A stretch of 64,000 nt of DNA from Favolaschia claudopus (lineage: Eukaryota > Basidiomycota > Agaricomycetes > Agaricales > Mycenaceae): NCBI GenBank assembly GCA_037176885.1, contig JAWWNJ010000052.1, positions 744,001 through 808,000 of the forward strand, given 5' to 3'. Every line of letters begins with the position of its first letter. Positions within the stretch are counted from its first letter, which is position 1. The notes under the pieces were generated by a model that saw only the letters and a list, made by a program, of their open reading frames with translations, ran no database searches and was not told where the DNA came from. Below, in pieces: positions 1-10,115 of this stretch. The position numbers and the translations under genes are program-made.

Positions 1-800
1 TCTCTGGCATTTTGCGCGCTAGCTGCTGCTAGCTGCCCGTCGCGTTGCCGCTGCTGTCTTTGTCGCAGCCTCTCTCCATCAACCTCAACGAATCTGATCA
101 GCGGTTCTCTTGACGACTTTGAGCTCTTTCTGATAGCCCTGCACTAGCTGAAGACTGCTCTCTGGTGATATTAGGCCCATATATGCGTCACTGGGACGCG
201 GTATGTTTCAATTATCATCCTTTCCCTCTTTTCCTCGTTGCAGCGCTCCGGTTGGGGTGCCCGTCGCCACCTCGCGTTTGCCGGTCGCGCTTCGCTTTGG
301 AGCGCTGCTCCTGTTTGGGGGTCCGGCTGCTCGCTTCTGGCGTCGGTATCCCCCAGTCTCGTGTCGCGCTGGCCGCGGGCTGCACACACGAGTACGTCTC
401 CTGCCCGGTGTCGCCTTTGTTGCGCTCTGGTTGTCGGGAGCGTCTCGTGCGAGCTACGTCTCCCACTCCCCGGAGTTGCTTTTATTGCGCTCTCGGGGTC
501 AGGAGCGTCTCACAGCGGCCTGCGGCCACGCCTGACAAACCCTCTTCACTATGCATGTTCACTTGCCCTTCATCGGCATCCTTGCATGAATTTTTGTCTA
601 CCCCGTCTCTTCGCGAGATATTCGTTTATTGCATTACATATTGTACTATATCTCAGCTCCCAGAGCGCGACGAGCTAGCTTATTAAAGACGCCACCCACT
701 CGACTCGATTGAATATAACACTTTGTTCGACGCCTATTCCTCCGAACCTAGGTCCTATGCTTTAGGCTCTGCGGCAAAGCAAATGTATTCCAAAATTTCG
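1..800. other. No gene recognised; left-edge intergenic or decayed repeat
   Basis: Several overlapping open frames occur between 165 and 690 on both strands, but none carries a motif I recognise. They look like chance frames in a pyrimidine-rich, CpG-rich stretch. The segment lies where the pol region of the minus-strand Copia element should continue, and no protease, integrase or reverse transcriptase can be read here. That element is therefore truncated near position 800. Confidence 0.4.
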
Positions 801-805
801 ATTTC

Positions 806-1754
806 TCACCCAGATTCAATCATTCGTCGACCTCCCCCTTTCGTTTCGTACTCTACGATCCATACCAAATGCTCAAATTTGGCACCTCGCCTGCGCATCA
901 AATCTTGACTGAGCCTCATAATCGGCTCTTCAACGGAATTGTTCGTAAGAGATGTGGCCAGTTGTACCGCAGCGACGGCACTGATCATTGGCAGAAGGGG
1001 AACACCAACGAAGCTTGCTGTTCCTCCCACCCAATCCAGTGGAACGAGATTTGTGAGCAGGACGTGACGCACGACGCTGCTTCTGCTGGGTGCGTGCAGC
1101 CAAGCCAGCGGGGAGTTCATCACCTGCATCCACATCACTCTCAATATCCCCCGATTTACCCTCCTTTGCTTTCTTGGCAGCACCAGCACTACGAAGCTGT
1201 GCCTTGAGTTGTGCAAGTGGCGGCTGAGTGTCAGTCGACATGATAGCGAGTTTGGCGGCTTCGAAAGACGGGTGAAGGTTAATGAGGAGCATATCTGCAA
1301 TTTCGATGTCACTTGGGGTAGCACCCAGGCTAGTGAGACGAGATGCAGCTTTTTCGATGTTGGTGATGTATGTATCCATTGGCTTGTAAGGATCGTGTTT
1401 GGTGGTGTAAAAAACCTCTCGAGCTTCAACTCGAGTGGCCATGTTGGAAACGTTAAATAGGCCAGAGACTTTCCACCAGAGATCGCCAGCAGTGCTACAG
1501 GTGTCGTAGAGGTACTGGTACTCCGGCGCAAGACGCATATAAAGCAGCCAAAGTACCTCGGCGTCGTTATCGGTATTGCCAACAGCAGCCTCAGTGCGAG
1601 CATTGCCAGTAGCATCATGGGTTGGCTCGATGACCCAAGGACAGTGGACGCCCTTGACGAACGCCTTGAATGTGCGCTCAGCACTGATCCAGGTATCAGC
1701 AGTGATCAGCGGCATAGCCTCGACGGTTCGAGTAGCTCCAGCAGGAAGACCCAT
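806..1754 (-). pseudogene. Copia-type Gag, truncated
   Basis: The frame starts at an ATG at 1754 and runs left on the minus strand. It reads like a Ty1/Copia Gag: an N-terminal capsid-like region, a middle segment with the spacing of the UBN2/Retrotran_gag families, and a zinc-knuckle start CRRCGTTGH near 950-980. The last cysteine of the expected CX2CX4HX4C is not in frame, and reading then needs a frame change to continue to about 806. No pol follows. The LTR and primer-binding site lie just upstream at 1901-2115, as expected for gag. In fungal Copia elements Gag forms the cytoplasmic particle that packages the RNA. A non-functional remnant is the best reading. Confidence 0.75.
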
Positions 1755-1900
1755 GGTTGGATATAGTTGAGAGAGGTTGGAAGGATAGGGAAGTGCCGTT
1801 ATGAGTAGAAGAGGTGTTAAAGAGCAAAGCGCTCCAGGAGTGAAGAGGAAGAGGAGATGGCAATCTGATAAGGCAGCGACTCTCGGCGCTAGGGCGCGGG

Positions 1901-1910
1901 GCCCATAACC
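1901..1910 (-). promoter_or_regulatory. Primer-binding site, half-tRNA iMet type
   Basis: Directly inside the LTR the minus strand reads GGTTATGGGC. That is complementary to the anticodon arm of initiator tRNA-Met (GGGCCCATAACC), the internal tRNA fragment known to prime Drosophila copia and yeast Ty5. The same motif follows the other Copia LTR family at 41770. Confidence 0.75.
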
Positions 1911-2115
1911 TATCAGGATATATACCGAGGCGGCTGAAAGCCGGGAGAGCTCACAGAGGACGACGAGCTGGAGGACGGGTGCGGGGACGCAGACGACGAG
2001 GGACGTGGGGGTAAAAGACAAGATAATTCGATATCGATCTACGCGCGACAGGATGTGAGAAGTATCATACTACTACCGGGACTCTCGGACCGACGCGAAT
2101 ATACAGGTTCTGACA
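1911..2115 (-). repeat. Copia LTR, family A (5' LTR of truncated element)
   Basis: On the minus strand the repeat starts TGTCAGAACCTG and ends ...CTGATA, directly before the primer-binding site. It matches the solo LTR at 25003-25210 almost base for base, with small indels near the start. That second copy, flanked by a 5-bp duplication, fixes the boundaries used here. Confidence 0.85.
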
Positions 2116-2316
2116 TATGCTGCTATCGAGCCGTTCTGCTCGTCTGCTAGTCTGGCTGGTCTCTCTCATGCTCAAAGCAACCTCTGTGGTCTTTGCCTTT
2201 TCACCTCCACGATCCCAAGCGGCAGCCTAATGACATCCTTGAGTAATCTCTGTCTCTCCAGCGCAAACCACTGAGGCATGAAGCTTCTTTCCATGACCGA
2301 TCTATGCCGTGGCTCT

Positions 2317-2534
2317 TAGACCGGTGACCGATCTCTCGTGTGAAGACAATCGTTCACAGAGAGACCGGTCGATCTGAGTTTGAATTCCCTTGAGGAGCCA
2401 TCAAAATAAAAATGGCGTCATTTGTCCCGTGCAAGTCACGTTTGATGCCCCATCAGCTGCCAAACAAGACCATCGGACGCGCTCGCGCTCTTCGTCTTCC
2501 TCTTCCTCTCTGTATTCTACGCGTCGTATACCTC
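2317..2534 (+). repeat. Left terminal inverted repeat, 218 bp
   Basis: Identical to the reverse complement of 8406-8623 at every base. It holds an imperfect hairpin: the arm at 2327-2344 pairs with 2353-2369. The second arm and its 3' side (2361-2375, GAGACCGGTCGATCT) repeat the terminal sequence. An ATG-containing segment at 2412 is present in both TIRs. The first codons of the DUF6589-like gene begin 16 bp inside the TIR. Confidence 0.95.
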
Positions 2535-2549
2535 TTCGCTGTCTAGAAC

Positions 2550-5500
2550 ATGTCTCTTAACAAGCAGCTATCATCCACCTCGCAATTCCCTGGTTCCTTC
2601 TCTCAATCTCGCCCACAAATCACTCCAGCTCCGCCGCCGAATGTAACTACTGCTCCTCCACCACCAGCTAAGCCCTGGCATTGACGTAAAGCCCCTCCGC
2701 CCCCGGTACTGGAGTCAACTGCCGCTCCGAATTCTCTTTTTCCGTCTTCATACGACACCTTTTTCACCAATTTCCGAAAGACTGCCTCGCTGCCGCTTTC
2801 ACAAAACTCCAGGCCGTTGCCTTCCTTTCCAGAGCTACTGAGCCAAACGAAAGAGAAATTTCAATCCCCCGAATTTGTTTTCGATCCTAGCGCCAGCATC
2901 ACTCCCCTGCGCAAAACACAATCCCAGTCAGATCTTGCTCGGACTACACTCAGTACACCAAATCTCCTGGTCTCGTCGCCAGATGTTCTTCCCACATCCG
3001 GCAGCTCCATTCCACGCCAAACAGATACTTCTTTCGATTATGATGCTGCACTCAATGTTCTCGACGACATGGAGGCTACAGCGCAGTACAGCCCTACTCC
3101 AAAGCCAGATCCCGAGCGTGCAGAGCTGAAACTTCACGGCTCCCGAGCTGAACGAATTCAAGATGTGTTAAAAATGCTACGCACTGCTCGGCTGTCTCCA
3201 GTCGATCTGTTACTCGAGGTCCTCGAAGGCGACTTACATCCTTATCATGCGACAATGTTTTACGCGAATTCCGGTGCAATTATGACGAAATTGTTAGATA
3301 CTATGGTGTCTGATGAGCGAGGGGGGCGTGTCTTCAGGCAGTGGGTCGAGCGCAGGGCGGTGGAAATAACGTGTGAGGTTGTTGAAGTGCAGATGGATGC
3401 GATGGTAAAGACCTTGACTTCAGCGCCGAGCCTCGCTAAGCTTCCGCCTGACGTGTTTCGTGTCTGGACTCTGGAGAAGACTGTTGAAATTCCTGCGCAT
3501 TCTCTCGCACCCGATGTCGTCCGGATTCTCTCTACCGCGCTGAATACGGAAAAGGCTTTAGCTAAGAATACTAAAAAAGAAAATGATACAGTTCGTCCGC
3601 TATTTTGTTCTTGTTGAGCCACAGATTTCCTAACCATCTGGATAGGCTCTTTTCTCAATCATAGGGCAGCTTGCGTCGAGGCGCTCCCAAAAATGTACAG
3701 ATTTCGCCGGCCCAATGACGCTCTATTGGTGGAAGAGTGGATGTTCGGAAGAAGTTCTTGAGGTCCTCCAGAACGTCGGTTTATCAAAATGTTTCGACTC
3801 ATGCTTGGATATGGTGACGACTGTTGCCGACTACTGCTTAGATGACGCTCGCAACGAGGCGCAAGATTCCGCGGGCTTCATGGGTAATTGGGACAACATC
3901 AACATGCTCAACTCAGAATCCTATGAGCAGCGTAGCGATGGCCCGGCCAAAGTTCGTTCTGGATCCTGTGGCGTTATCTATCGACTCTGTAGTCCTAACC
4001 CCAACGCCATGGCACTCGAACCTTTGCTCAAACGCGCGAAATCCGCTCCTGATCTCGAGTTCCACCGCGATATCTGCCCGACTCTTGACCAAAGCCTCCA
4101 CTGCTATCGAAATTTCCGCTCCTATATCGTTCGCGTTCTACTACGGTATAACAGTTCCGGGAAGGCATTCAAGGGATACGATACCCATCCGGCTTTGCAA
4201 CCGATCTCGCGCCGACCACTTCCCAAAGGACACGTAACCAAACAATTTCCTGTTCGCATCTCCACGATTGAAGAAAATTCGATCGCGGGAAATCTAGCAG
4301 TGCACGAGGACATTTTTGTCACCCAGCTTGGCCTTACACACGCAGAGCTTAGCAAGAAGGCAATCTTGTCTATCAATGACCAGGCTACGCAGTCTTTCAA
4401 CCGTGGCTGCAAAGCGATTCGTGCCCTGGATTTGAGTCCCTTCCTCCGAGCGCAGGTTTTCCAGCTCGGAATTGGACTCTTTCACCTCTGTCTCAACCTT
4501 GTCTGGGCTCTTCTGCATGCTCACCGCGGTCACGAAACAATCGAAGGCAGTCTCAGCTATTTCTTTGTTCTTTTGTTCAATGCTTCGTTCGGTTCGGGAG
4601 CGCCCAGGGCGTGGGGCGATGGGGTGCGCGAGGATGAACCCATTGCCCCACTCTGTGACTGCCTCCAATTGCGCAGAATTCGAAACGGGATTGATTATAA
4701 ACGAGAAAATAAAGGGAGGGTGGGTGGGAGAAGCAGAGCGACGTGAGGTCGGAACATTCGTGAGCGCGGAAAGCTGGCAGGACGAAGGAGATGATGGTGG
4801 TCGAGGAAAGAGAAAGGTCCGGAACTGATCGGCCCCTCTCTGCCGCTGTCACAAAACGGCACACTGTCTTCCCAGGCTCAGACAGTGTTTTCATCTTGGA
4901 AAAGACTCGGCTCGGTGGAAAACACCCCGACTACCATACATTGATGGCCGCTCTCATGCAGATTCTCGATGGTCTGCTCCCGGATGCATGGCGAATTGAA
5001 TGTGGCCGTGCTACGCTATCAGAATTTGCGCAAACAAAACCATCTCCAGAACAACTTCTTGCTATCGCAGATAACATTCTCTGCAACCATGCGACTCCAG
5101 AACGAAATCCATCATCATCTCCAGTAGACAATTTGCGAGAGAACACTCGACGACTCGTGCACGACCTTCTGTATGTTGCAGAGGTAACTCGTGCCATTTC
5201 AGATTGCGACTTTGGCCGTGTCGAGGACCTCCTTGGCAATTTGGCTATGATCTTTCGCGGCGCTGGCTCAAAAAATTATTGCACCGAGATTCTCCACTTC
5301 ATTCACAACTTGAAGTACGTGTGGAAGGGTGATGGGTTCGAGTGAGTTCAGTTTCTCCTATGGTTGAATTGTGGTTCATTTCACGTTTCAGTAACCTTGT
5401 CCGCGACAACATGATTTTCAACATGGGCTCGGGAAAAGGGCAAGGCGTCGATATGAATCTTGAGCATAACATTGGCAAGATCAAGGTATTTACGGGATTT

Positions 5501-5954
5501 CCTTTCTTTCTTTTTGCGAAACATGCTAACTTACCTCGTCATCTGAAAGCAATTATTTGCCGCCAAAGGGAATTATGCGGATTGGAGCCGCCTCGCGAAC
5601 ATTTCTGCGGCTATCGATGTTCTCAGCTCGATGAAGATTAATATTGGACGCTCCCTAGGTGCATGTTACAAGGGAACCAGTCATAAAGATGTCGACACGA
5701 GCTCACTTGTTTGGAGGGTCGCTCGCAAAGCAAAAGATCTCGAACTCAACACCACGCAGCCTAATCGCTCGGTTACTGCCACCCCCGATCTCTTACTCGT
5801 CGGAGAAGCTGCCATTAAGTCTTCAACACTTGCAAAGTTTAACAAGAAACGTCGTGAACTATTGAAGGGAATCGTCGACTCCGAGACAGGCGAAGACGAA
5901 GAAGATAGAGATGAACTTCCGGAGATGGACATCGGAGTTAGTTTAGACGACTAG
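2550..5954 (+). pseudogene. DUF6589-like large protein of the TAG element, broken
   Basis: From the ATG at 2550 a proline-rich N terminus is open except for an in-frame TGA at 2682-2684 (a CGA arginine changed to TGA would explain it). Exons continue across introns at 3591-3645, 5342-5391 and 5486-5549, with branch-like CTAAC motifs. Recognisable blocks are GFMGNWDNIN, AILSINDQATQSFNRG, VFQLGIGLFHLCLNLVW, EKTRLGGKHPDYHTL, GRVEDLLGNLAMIFRGAGSK and NLEHNIGKIKQLFAAKG. I recall these as the style of the greatly expanded Agaricomycete family that Pfam calls DUF6589. About 320 bp at 4574-4886 separates two blocks that are adjacent in that family; it is either a long intron or an insertion. The acidic residues in the NWDN and INDQ blocks could suit an RNase H-fold transposase, but that is inference. 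The stop codon TAG is at 5952-5954, and an acidic tail precedes it. Confidence 0.7.
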
Positions 5955-5987
5955 AATTTACATAGCTAGGTAATTGAACACTGCGTC

Positions 5988-8550
5988 TCAAGCCTTTCTC
6001 CGTTTAGCTCGTGGGCCTTCTTCTTCGTCATCACCGTTGACCGGTGTATATCCCGAAACAAGTTTAAACAATCCATCCGCCCACAATCCCGCCCATTCTT
6101 CGGTTTGTTTCAGGAGTGTTGTGATAGATTCGGCTGAGTTGATCGAGTCCGGGGCCGCCATGGCTAATTTTTTGATATCGGGAGCGTCCAAGATAAATGT
6201 CGGTGGTCGGACTGCACGGAGGTGGAAGTTACGGTGTACATCAAATCTCCATCGACCCAGCAATTCTTCGAGTAGCGGACGGTCCCGAGTCGGGCGGTAT
6301 ACATTGCGGCGACGTTTAGCTGCGGTCGGTACTACTGGTTGCTCTTCATAGATTGAGCCGAGAAATAATTTCTGCAACTCGAAGGTGCTTCCGACGTGAG
6401 CCTTTGAGTCACAGCACCAGCGACCCGTATAATAGAGCGCTACCAATGCGGGTAAGTATTTTCAGATAAGGGACGTTAACTCACCTTCAGCAGAGTCGTC
6501 CCCATAGTAAGCAGCCTTCAGAACTCGTTCGCACTCGTCGGAGACAGCAAAATGAATTGAAGCTCGACCGGTGCGCTCCTGCTTTGTCGGGTTCTTCTTT
6601 GTGAGAGAAATATCTTGAAGCGGGCAATCAGGGTCATTCGAGTCGATGATCAATGTACTGGAGTCGATTTCGGCCACCCAAGGTTCGATCATACTCACGC
6701 AAAATGCCTCATCGTCTGTACTTCGCCCACCGCGTCCCATTGTGTCTTGGTTGTTACTTCCTCCGCGATCCCATAAGTGATTACGCCTTCAATGCGCGGG
6801 ATATCAACGTCCTCGTAAAGAAAACAGTCAATGTTGTATTGAAAGAAGAGGTGAGAAGTGTAAATTACCTCCCCCGCACCTGCAGTTGCACACAAAATTA
6901 ATGTGCGTCCTTCCGGATCCGCGAAATCGGAGTAAACTTGGTCAAGGTATTGTCTTGACATCTCGGCATGGTAGTGACGACAGATTCCAGTGCCTCGAAG
7001 GCCATCAGGCAAGCGCGAATCGATATACTGTGCAGCCGCCGAAGTTTCAATTTTGACGCCGAAAAAGATAAGAAGAGTTGGCAAGCGCATTGGTGGATGA
7101 AAAGCAGCGGGAACAATCATATCGAGATTGCGCAGATCATGTCGTCCGTTGACCAAGATGTGACGAGCGTAGACAAGGTTGGGGCGATTTGTTGAGACTC
7201 GAATAACAGTAGGATTTGGATGAAGAGCCAGAGAGGAGTTTATATGATTGAATAGCCTGTTTGCGATGCAGCCATTGAATGGCTAATGGCTACGCAAGTG
7301 CCCGAATTCCGGCGTATTGACGAAAGCTACCCCCGGTCTGAGCATCCAATTTTCATTCCAAATAGCTCTTCTTGACTTCGACATAAAAGTTTAGCCCATC
7401 AAACTTTCCTAATACGGAAATCGGTAGCCATTCAATGGCTCCAATGGCTCTTCGCAAACCCTCTAATATGTGGGAGGGAACAGTCGCAGAAAGCAGAGTC
7501 AGAGAGGTGTCTTTGTTCAGACGGGTTCGCAGCTGGGAAAGATTGCCGTAGGCAGGCCTGAAAGCTTTTCGGTTATTTCGGCTAGAGCCGGCAGTGAAGA
7601 GATTATGACACTCGTCAACAACGAGTCTTGCGATGCGGGACACAAATTTGGATTTATGCAAGAGACGAGCGAGCTTGGGGAGATGACCGTGCTGCATAGA
7701 GAACTGTTCCGGAGTTGCGATGAGATGCGAGATGTGTCCGTCCGAAATTGCCTGTAGGAAGATCCAAGGGAAGATTTGGGGGCGAAAGAAGCTAAAATAA
7801 ACACGAACCGACCAAAGGTCTTTATCATCCGGCGTATCTTCATTTATTGCGACAGTCCTGATACAGAATTTATTCAGGAAGTCAGAGACCTAGAAATATA
7901 GCTCAGCAAAGACATCTGAATGAATATATTGACCGGAGGCTTCCCACCTGCATTGCTTGAAGGCGCTTCAAGGGTGTAATCGTAACCGTGATTTTGTCCG
8001 GGCATAGCAAGAGTGGAATAGCAATGCACAGGGTCTTGCCCCACCCCGTTCGGGCAATTACAAATGTCTCCTTCCCATTCATTGCTCAGATTCCGGCGTC
8101 CAGTTGTAGCTCTTTTGGAGTGAACCGTCCGCGAGTGACCGTGAAAACAAGAAAGCAAGCACGAAGAGCCATGATGTGATCCGTTGTTGAGAGCTCGGAA
8201 AGATAGTCGTCGCCAGAACGCATTGATATCGGAAGAACTACACGGGAATAATAAATGATTTCTTTCTCGTCCAGCAAGCGGATCATAGCAAGAATTCCCG
8301 GCATAGCACTCCAGGGCACAGTCTCGAGAGCTCGGCGGTAATTTCGGCCTCTGATGAATCCAGGAGTATCAATAGCATAACACTGTGGGCATTCTGAGAG
8401 CTCATGAGGTATACGACGCGTAGAATACAGAGAGGAAGAGGAAGACGAAGAGCGCGAGCGCGTCCGATGGTCTTGTTTGGCAGCTGATGGGGCATCAAAC
8501 GTGACTTGCACGGGACAAATGACGCCATTTTTATTTTGATGGCTCCTCAA
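5988..8550 (-). pseudogene. RecQ-like DEAD/DEAH helicase of the TAG element, broken
   Basis: Reading on the minus strand: a Q-motif-like segment (RGRFTPKELQLDAG), Walker A VIARTGWGKTL near 8050, ATPEQF near 7720, Walker B VVDECHNLF near 7610, motif III LLSATVPSHIL near 7480, then STNRPNLVYARH, IEGVITYGI and GRGGR (motif VI) near 6730. A cysteine-containing C-terminal extension ends at 5988. Introns are visible at the expected gaps, for example before VSDFLNKF and before QAISDGH. Known RecQ proteins unwind DNA 3'-5' with ATP. Lesions seen: an in-frame TGA at 8086-8088 just before Walker A (CGA to TGA would explain it), a MITE at 7259-7459 between the two helicase lobes, and loss of one A near 6745 that shifts frame before motif VI. 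The start is uncertain; the frame is open back into the TIR. Confidence 0.8.
7259..7459 (+). mobile_element. MITE-A copy 1, inside the RecQ-like gene
   Basis: A roughly 200-bp element with TIRs GTTTGCGA...CCATTG and ...CAATGG...TCGCAAAC, rich in the motif CCATTGAATGGCTA. The same sequence recurs at 48611-48812, in split form at 25511-26186 and as an inverted half at 9510-9592. It separates motif III from the second lobe of the helicase. CCT flanks both ends, a possible 3-bp duplication, but flanks of other copies do not settle the TSD. Confidence 0.75.
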
Positions 8551-8623
8551 GGGAATTCAAACTCAGATCGACCGGTCTCTCTGTGAACGATTGTCTTCAC
8601 ACGAGAGATCGGTCACCGGTCTA
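8406..8623 (-). repeat. Right terminal inverted repeat, 218 bp
   Basis: Exact inverted copy of 2317-2534. The upstream part of the RecQ-like reading frame lies within it. Just outside is the second copy of the 9-bp duplication, CGTGGCTCT at 8624-8632. Confidence 0.95.
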
Positions 8624-8866
8624 CGTGGCTCTCGCATCTCGCTAACGAGATTCAGAGCCGGAATTTACCTCCTTTTTCCGACCACCTTGAGCCTTCCGGC
8701 ATCACGACAGATCCTGCCGCATCGTTTCCCTATTTTTCGTTCGCATGTTTCTTGGGAGTACCAAACCTTTACTGGAGCATCTGATTCATGCGGATATTCG
8801 TCTATCATGATCCTCTTCATCTGAGTCTATTCTTTTGGGACGGCGGTCCTTAATCGTATCTCTCCC

Positions 8867-9520
8867 ATGAACCACACCAATTACAATGAACGACTAAGTA
8901 CCGAGGACCCTCCTGGATCACGGGAGGGTTTCGGGGACGTGGTACAGCCCTCTCGTCAGTGCCTGCCGGCTGCGAGTCCAGAGAGCGAAATCAGCAGGAG
9001 TCGAGGCGAATTGGGGCCTAGCCCCTACTATCCTTCACGCGGCCCCCTCTGTAGCAGTTCGTCTGCTCTGGCTGTTACAGCGACGGGCGAAGAGCAGAGC
9101 CCTCGTCCCTCTTCGGTTGCGACCGTGATTTTAGATGATGATTCGCCGTGGTTGCCTCCGGTACCTGCGACGGATCAGAACTTAGGATTTCAGTCCAACA
9201 ACACTTCAGATGTTTCGCGGGTAAATGGAGAGGGACTATCAAGCTCCCGCAATACTGACACCAATCCGACTCGAAGTCTAAATACTGACACGCATTTCGG
9301 TAATATAGACGCGAATGAACTACAACGAGATCAAACTCACGCGCATTTAAATCAACAAATCTTTACAGACAACGATCCAATCATCGAGCCAGATCAAACT
9401 CAAGCGCATTGAAATCGACAAATTTTTACGGACAACGATCCAACTTTCGAGCCAGAAAACTGGGAGGAAATAAACCGAAATATACGAAGAGCAAACAAAC
9501 CCCCAAAGCCGCCTCCATTG
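8867..9520 (+). pseudogene. Unidentified serine/proline-rich frame with in-frame TGA
   Basis: Open from an ATG at 8867 to TGA at 9410-9412. The same frame then resumes (NRQIFTDNDPTFEPENWEE...) until the MITE-A fragment at 9510. The internal phrase IFTDNDP(I/T)xEP occurs twice, before and after the stop, so a short repeat was duplicated. It may be the disordered N terminus of the Helitron-related protein whose Rep part appears near 10750, but no domain links them. No function is assigned. Confidence 0.4.
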
Positions 9521-9592
9521 GAGCCATTGAATGGCTACCGATTTCCGCATTAGGAAAGTTTGATGGGCTACACTTGCATGTCGAAGGAGGAT
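9510..9592 (-). repeat. MITE-A fragment (inverted half copy)
   Basis: The segment matches, in inverted orientation, the right half of MITE-A at 7370-7452, including GCCATTGAATGGCTACCGATTTCC. The other TIR is missing. Confidence 0.7.
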
Positions 9593-9647
9593 ATACAAAG
9601 TACAAAGAGGCGGGCCCAGATGTGGATTGATGTAAGGCAGATGACGC

Positions 9648-9762
9648 GGCACCACGCAGTGGGCCTCCGCGGCGAGCGGTTGCACCACGCAGTGAGCCTT
9701 AGCGGCGAGCGAAGCACCACGCAGTGGGCCCCGCGGCGAGCGGAAGCCCCGCGCAGCGGTCG
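9648..9762 (+). repeat. GC-rich minisatellite, about 33-bp unit
   Basis: About three and a half copies of a unit beginning GCACCACGCAGTGGGCC and ending GCGGCGAGCG. It is followed by a short palindromic CGGGGTCTGGGGTGG...CCCCAG segment. Its composition is much more GC-rich than its neighbours. Confidence 0.75.
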
Positions 9763-10115
9763 GGGTCTGGGGTGGAAAAAAACCCCAGAACCCATCCCTC
9801 TTTCAATTTTCTTGTGTATGTATTCAATTCAAAATTTAATTCTCCGTTAGAAAAATCTAAAATACAGACAAACCAGCACCCGCAAAGCGCGTGGCACCAG
9901 CAAAAGGGAGGGGTGGTCGCCTACAGCGCACGAAAAACGTCACACTTTTCTGGGCGGGTTCGGCCTCCGCCAAAAACGCACCAATCAAGCGGGAAACTGG
10001 TAACCTAAACCAAACGAGCCACCATATGCCGTAATAGCCGCTCCACAGCGCATGCCGTGAGAGCCACTGGGTGGCTACCGGTGGCTCTGCGCAAAGTCTC
10101 TATTGAGAGAATGTC

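Larger units (their letters stand above)
2317..8623. mobile_element. 6.3-kb TAG/9-bp-TSD DNA transposon with DUF6589-like and RecQ-like genes
   Basis: The ends are TAGACCGGTG... and ...CACCGGTCTA, outermost bases of a perfect 218-bp inverted repeat (2317-2534 and 8406-8623). The flanks carry the 9-bp direct repeat CGTGGCTCT at 2308-2316 and 8624-8632, so this is a transposed unit. It holds two genes that converge and end 33 bp apart: a plus-strand DUF6589-like gene and a minus-strand RecQ-like helicase. No Mutator, hAT, mariner, CACTA, PiggyBac or Helitron transposase is visible. A 9-bp duplication is typical of Mutator-like elements, but the TAG ends are not. Each TIR contains a hairpin, shared in design with three small elements at 50226, 52330 and 57379. 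Both genes are broken, so this copy is non-autonomous now. The superfamily is not assigned. Confidence 0.85.

Noticed and set aside
165..690. Cysteine/arginine-rich frames near the left edge
   Set aside because: Overlapping frames in all registers with no motif; composition explains them.
2317..8623. Assignment of the 6.3-kb element to Mutator-like elements on the basis of its 9-bp TSD
   Set aside because: No MULE transposase or FLYWCH/zinc motif is present and the TAG ends and fold-back design are not MULE-like. TSD length alone is not enough.
2317..8623. Assignment of the inverted 218-bp arms to a host palindrome or assembly artefact
   Set aside because: The 9-bp direct repeat lies immediately outside both arms, which is expected of transposition and not of a palindrome.
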